Shown: positions 6,579 through 7,501 of the stretch, in pieces
Layout: each line of letters begins with the position of its first letter
How positions within the stretch are numbered: the stretch's first letter is position 1
NCBI GenBank assembly: GCA_017631745.1
Contig: JAGBSR010000232.1
Coordinates: 1-7,501, forward strand
Source: Clostridia bacterium
GTDB lineage: Bacteria; Bacillota; Clostridia; Oscillospirales; Acutalibacteraceae
Direction of reading: 5' to 3'
DNA: 7,501 bases
Translations under genes and position numbers: made by a program
The notes under the pieces: generated by a model
The model's database searches: none
Told to the model about the DNA's origin: nothing
Seen by the model: only the letters and a program-made list of their open reading frames with translations

Positions 6579-6610
6579 GTATTTAAGAGAACGGTGCTGC
6601 AACTCCTGAC

Positions 6611-6638
6611 TAATTCCTAATTCATAAATCCGAATTTA
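6611..6638. repeat. Degenerate heptanucleotide repeat next to the minus-strand stop codon
   Basis: TAATTCC, TAATTCA, TAAATCC and GAATTTA follow one another with a period of 7 bases. The last unit contains the stop codon of the minus-strand gene (6636-6638). This mirrors the 7-base array after the rseP stop, though the unit sequence differs. Confidence 0.5.
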
Positions 6639-7501
6639 CCTCGTGCCGCCGCCACTTCGACCGCCGCCTCCTCTGAAACCGCCGCCTCCTCTGAAACCGC
6701 CGCCACCGCCTCGGAATGAGGAACCGCTGTAGGAGGTTGTGCGATAATATCCTGTGTAGTGAGAGCCACTTCGGTAATTTTCTTCGCCGTGTTTTATGCT
6801 TTTAGCCATAATCTTTGCGGCTTGCTCGGCGTAAACAAGATTTTTGCAATAGTCGGAGATGTTGTATTGAGCCGTGGGATAAACTTTGCCGAGTTCCGTT
6901 TTAACCTTGTCGGTGTTTTTGAAAATCACAGAGTATCTGATTAAATTCTCCCAACCCTCGTAATCGAATACATTAACTGAGTTGTGTGAAGAATACTGAG
7001 AAAGATATTCCTTGTAACCGAGGACTTTTTTGAGCTCTTCCTTACCGGCTTTTCTGTAGACCAGAGCACCACTGAAAAATTCGCTTGAGCGCTTAAGTTC
7101 AGCATTATCGATTTGCTTGGCAGCCTCAAAGGTGTATTCTTTCATAACCTTGCCTATGGTGTAGAAATAGTCCACTGACTTGACCTTAATCTCATATGGG
7201 TCAAGAATTTTGTCATCTTTAGCTGCGGCAGTGAGGAACTTGAAAAACAGCTTCTCAAGTTCGGTCGGATCGTTGTCTTCGGATAGGGGATTGACTCTGA
7301 AGTTGACGTTGCCCTTTTTGACGGGTACGGGATTAGTGGGGTCATAGGGCATTGGTGTAATCGCACCGATGTTTATCATATCAAGAATAATCAGCGTCAG
7401 CAGTTCTTTGGTTTCACACTGACTGAAATCTTTGAGGATAAGATATGAACCTACGATTCCGAAAGTCGGTTCATTTTTGTTTAATTCAGGTTTTTTTGTC
7501 A
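6636..7501 (-). CDS. DUF2207-like protein, C-terminal part with Gly/Arg-rich tail
   Basis: The frame stays open to the right edge, so the start lies outside; 287 residues plus stop are visible. The Met at 7379 is internal, because in-frame coding continues upstream as TKKPELNKNEPTFGIVGSYLILKD with no stop. The first segment (to about residue 70, including ETKELLTLIILDMINIGAI) resembles the winged-helix-like region of DUF2207 proteins. The middle (VLGYKEYLSQYSS...WENLIRYSVIFKNTDKVKTEL) resembles their conserved C-terminal segment, where a W-E-x-L-x-x-Y-x-V motif precedes the end. The tail (GSSFRGGGGGFRGGGG...) matches their Gly-rich C-terminus, but with regular Arg. No membrane segment is visible in this part; the family usually has a signal peptide and membrane helices further upstream. 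Function is unknown. The family call rests on remembered motif patterns and is moderate. Confidence 0.75.
   Translation of the reverse strand, partial: TKKPELNKNEPTFGIVGSYLILKDFSQCETKELLTLIILDMINIGAITPMPYDPTNPVPVKKGNVNFRVNPLSEDNDPTELEKLFFKFLTAAAKDDKILDPYEIKVKSVDYFYTIGKVMKEYTFEAAKQIDNAELKRSSEFFSGALVYRKAGKEELKKVLGYKEYLSQYSSHNSVNVFDYEGWENLIRYSVIFKNTDKVKTELGKVYPTAQYNISDYCKNLVYAEQAAKIMAKSIKHGEENYRSGSHYTGYYRTTSYSGSSFRGGGGGFRGGGGFRGGGGRSGGGTR
6661..6710. repeat. 18-base tandem repeat encoding FRGGGG units
   Basis: Two identical 18-base copies abut at 6661-6678 and 6679-6696 (unit CCGCCGCCTCCTCTGAAA), and a diverged third copy follows to about 6710. On the minus strand each unit encodes six residues of the FRGGGG pattern in the C-terminal tail of the DUF2207-like protein. 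Repeat length is a multiple of three, so gain or loss of a unit keeps the frame. Confidence 0.8.

Noticed and set aside
6636..7379. Minus-strand gene beginning at the Met codon at 7377-7379
   Set aside because: The frame continues upstream without a stop to the window edge with plausible protein sequence, and no ribosome binding site is evident before this Met.

Overview
The window looks like chromosomal core sequence from a low-to-moderate GC member of the Firmicutes, most likely a gut-type Clostridia (Ruminococcaceae/Oscillospiraceae-like). The grounds are a PolC-type replicative polymerase, the non-mevalonate isoprenoid gene ispG lying between a site-2 protease gene and polC, strong AGGAG-type ribosome binding sites, and small palindromic and heptanucleotide repeats in the gaps. 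The taxonomic call is inference from gene content and order; no marker RNA is present.

Layout, left to right. Positions 1-642 hold the 3' part of a PDZ-containing M50 zinc metalloprotease (rseP/rasP). A 165-base gap follows with a heptanucleotide repeat, a bulged stem-loop and a palindromic repeat element. Next come ispG (808-1860) and, 57 bases later, polC (1918-5652). A second repeat-rich gap (5653-5813) carries another copy of the same palindromic element plus three small hairpins, and leads into a 239-residue glycerophosphodiester phosphodiesterase (5814-6533). A strong inverted repeat at 6539-6569 serves as a shared terminator for this gene and for a convergent minus-strand gene (6636 to the right edge). 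That gene is the C-terminal part of a DUF2207-like protein with a Gly/Arg repeat tail.

The first three genes are the conserved envelope/isoprenoid/replication block of Firmicutes. In Bacillus, proS sits between rasP and polC; here ispG takes that place, as in many clostridia. The block joins membrane proteolysis, isoprenoid precursor synthesis (undecaprenyl carrier supply) and chromosome replication. The phosphodiesterase recycles deacylated phospholipid head groups and may be a separate unit.

The main surprise is in polC. The 1244-residue protein is complete at both ends and has intact PHP, polymerase, zinc and beta-clamp-binding elements, but the 3'-5' proofreading exonuclease domain normally inserted in the PHP domain is missing. 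Only about 22 residues separate the two PHP ligands that normally flank it. The PHP domain keeps a full set of nine candidate metal ligands, so it is a candidate replacement proofreader. A secondary point of interest is the two-copy palindromic element, whose stem shows compensatory base changes and whose 12-base tail is identical in both copies.
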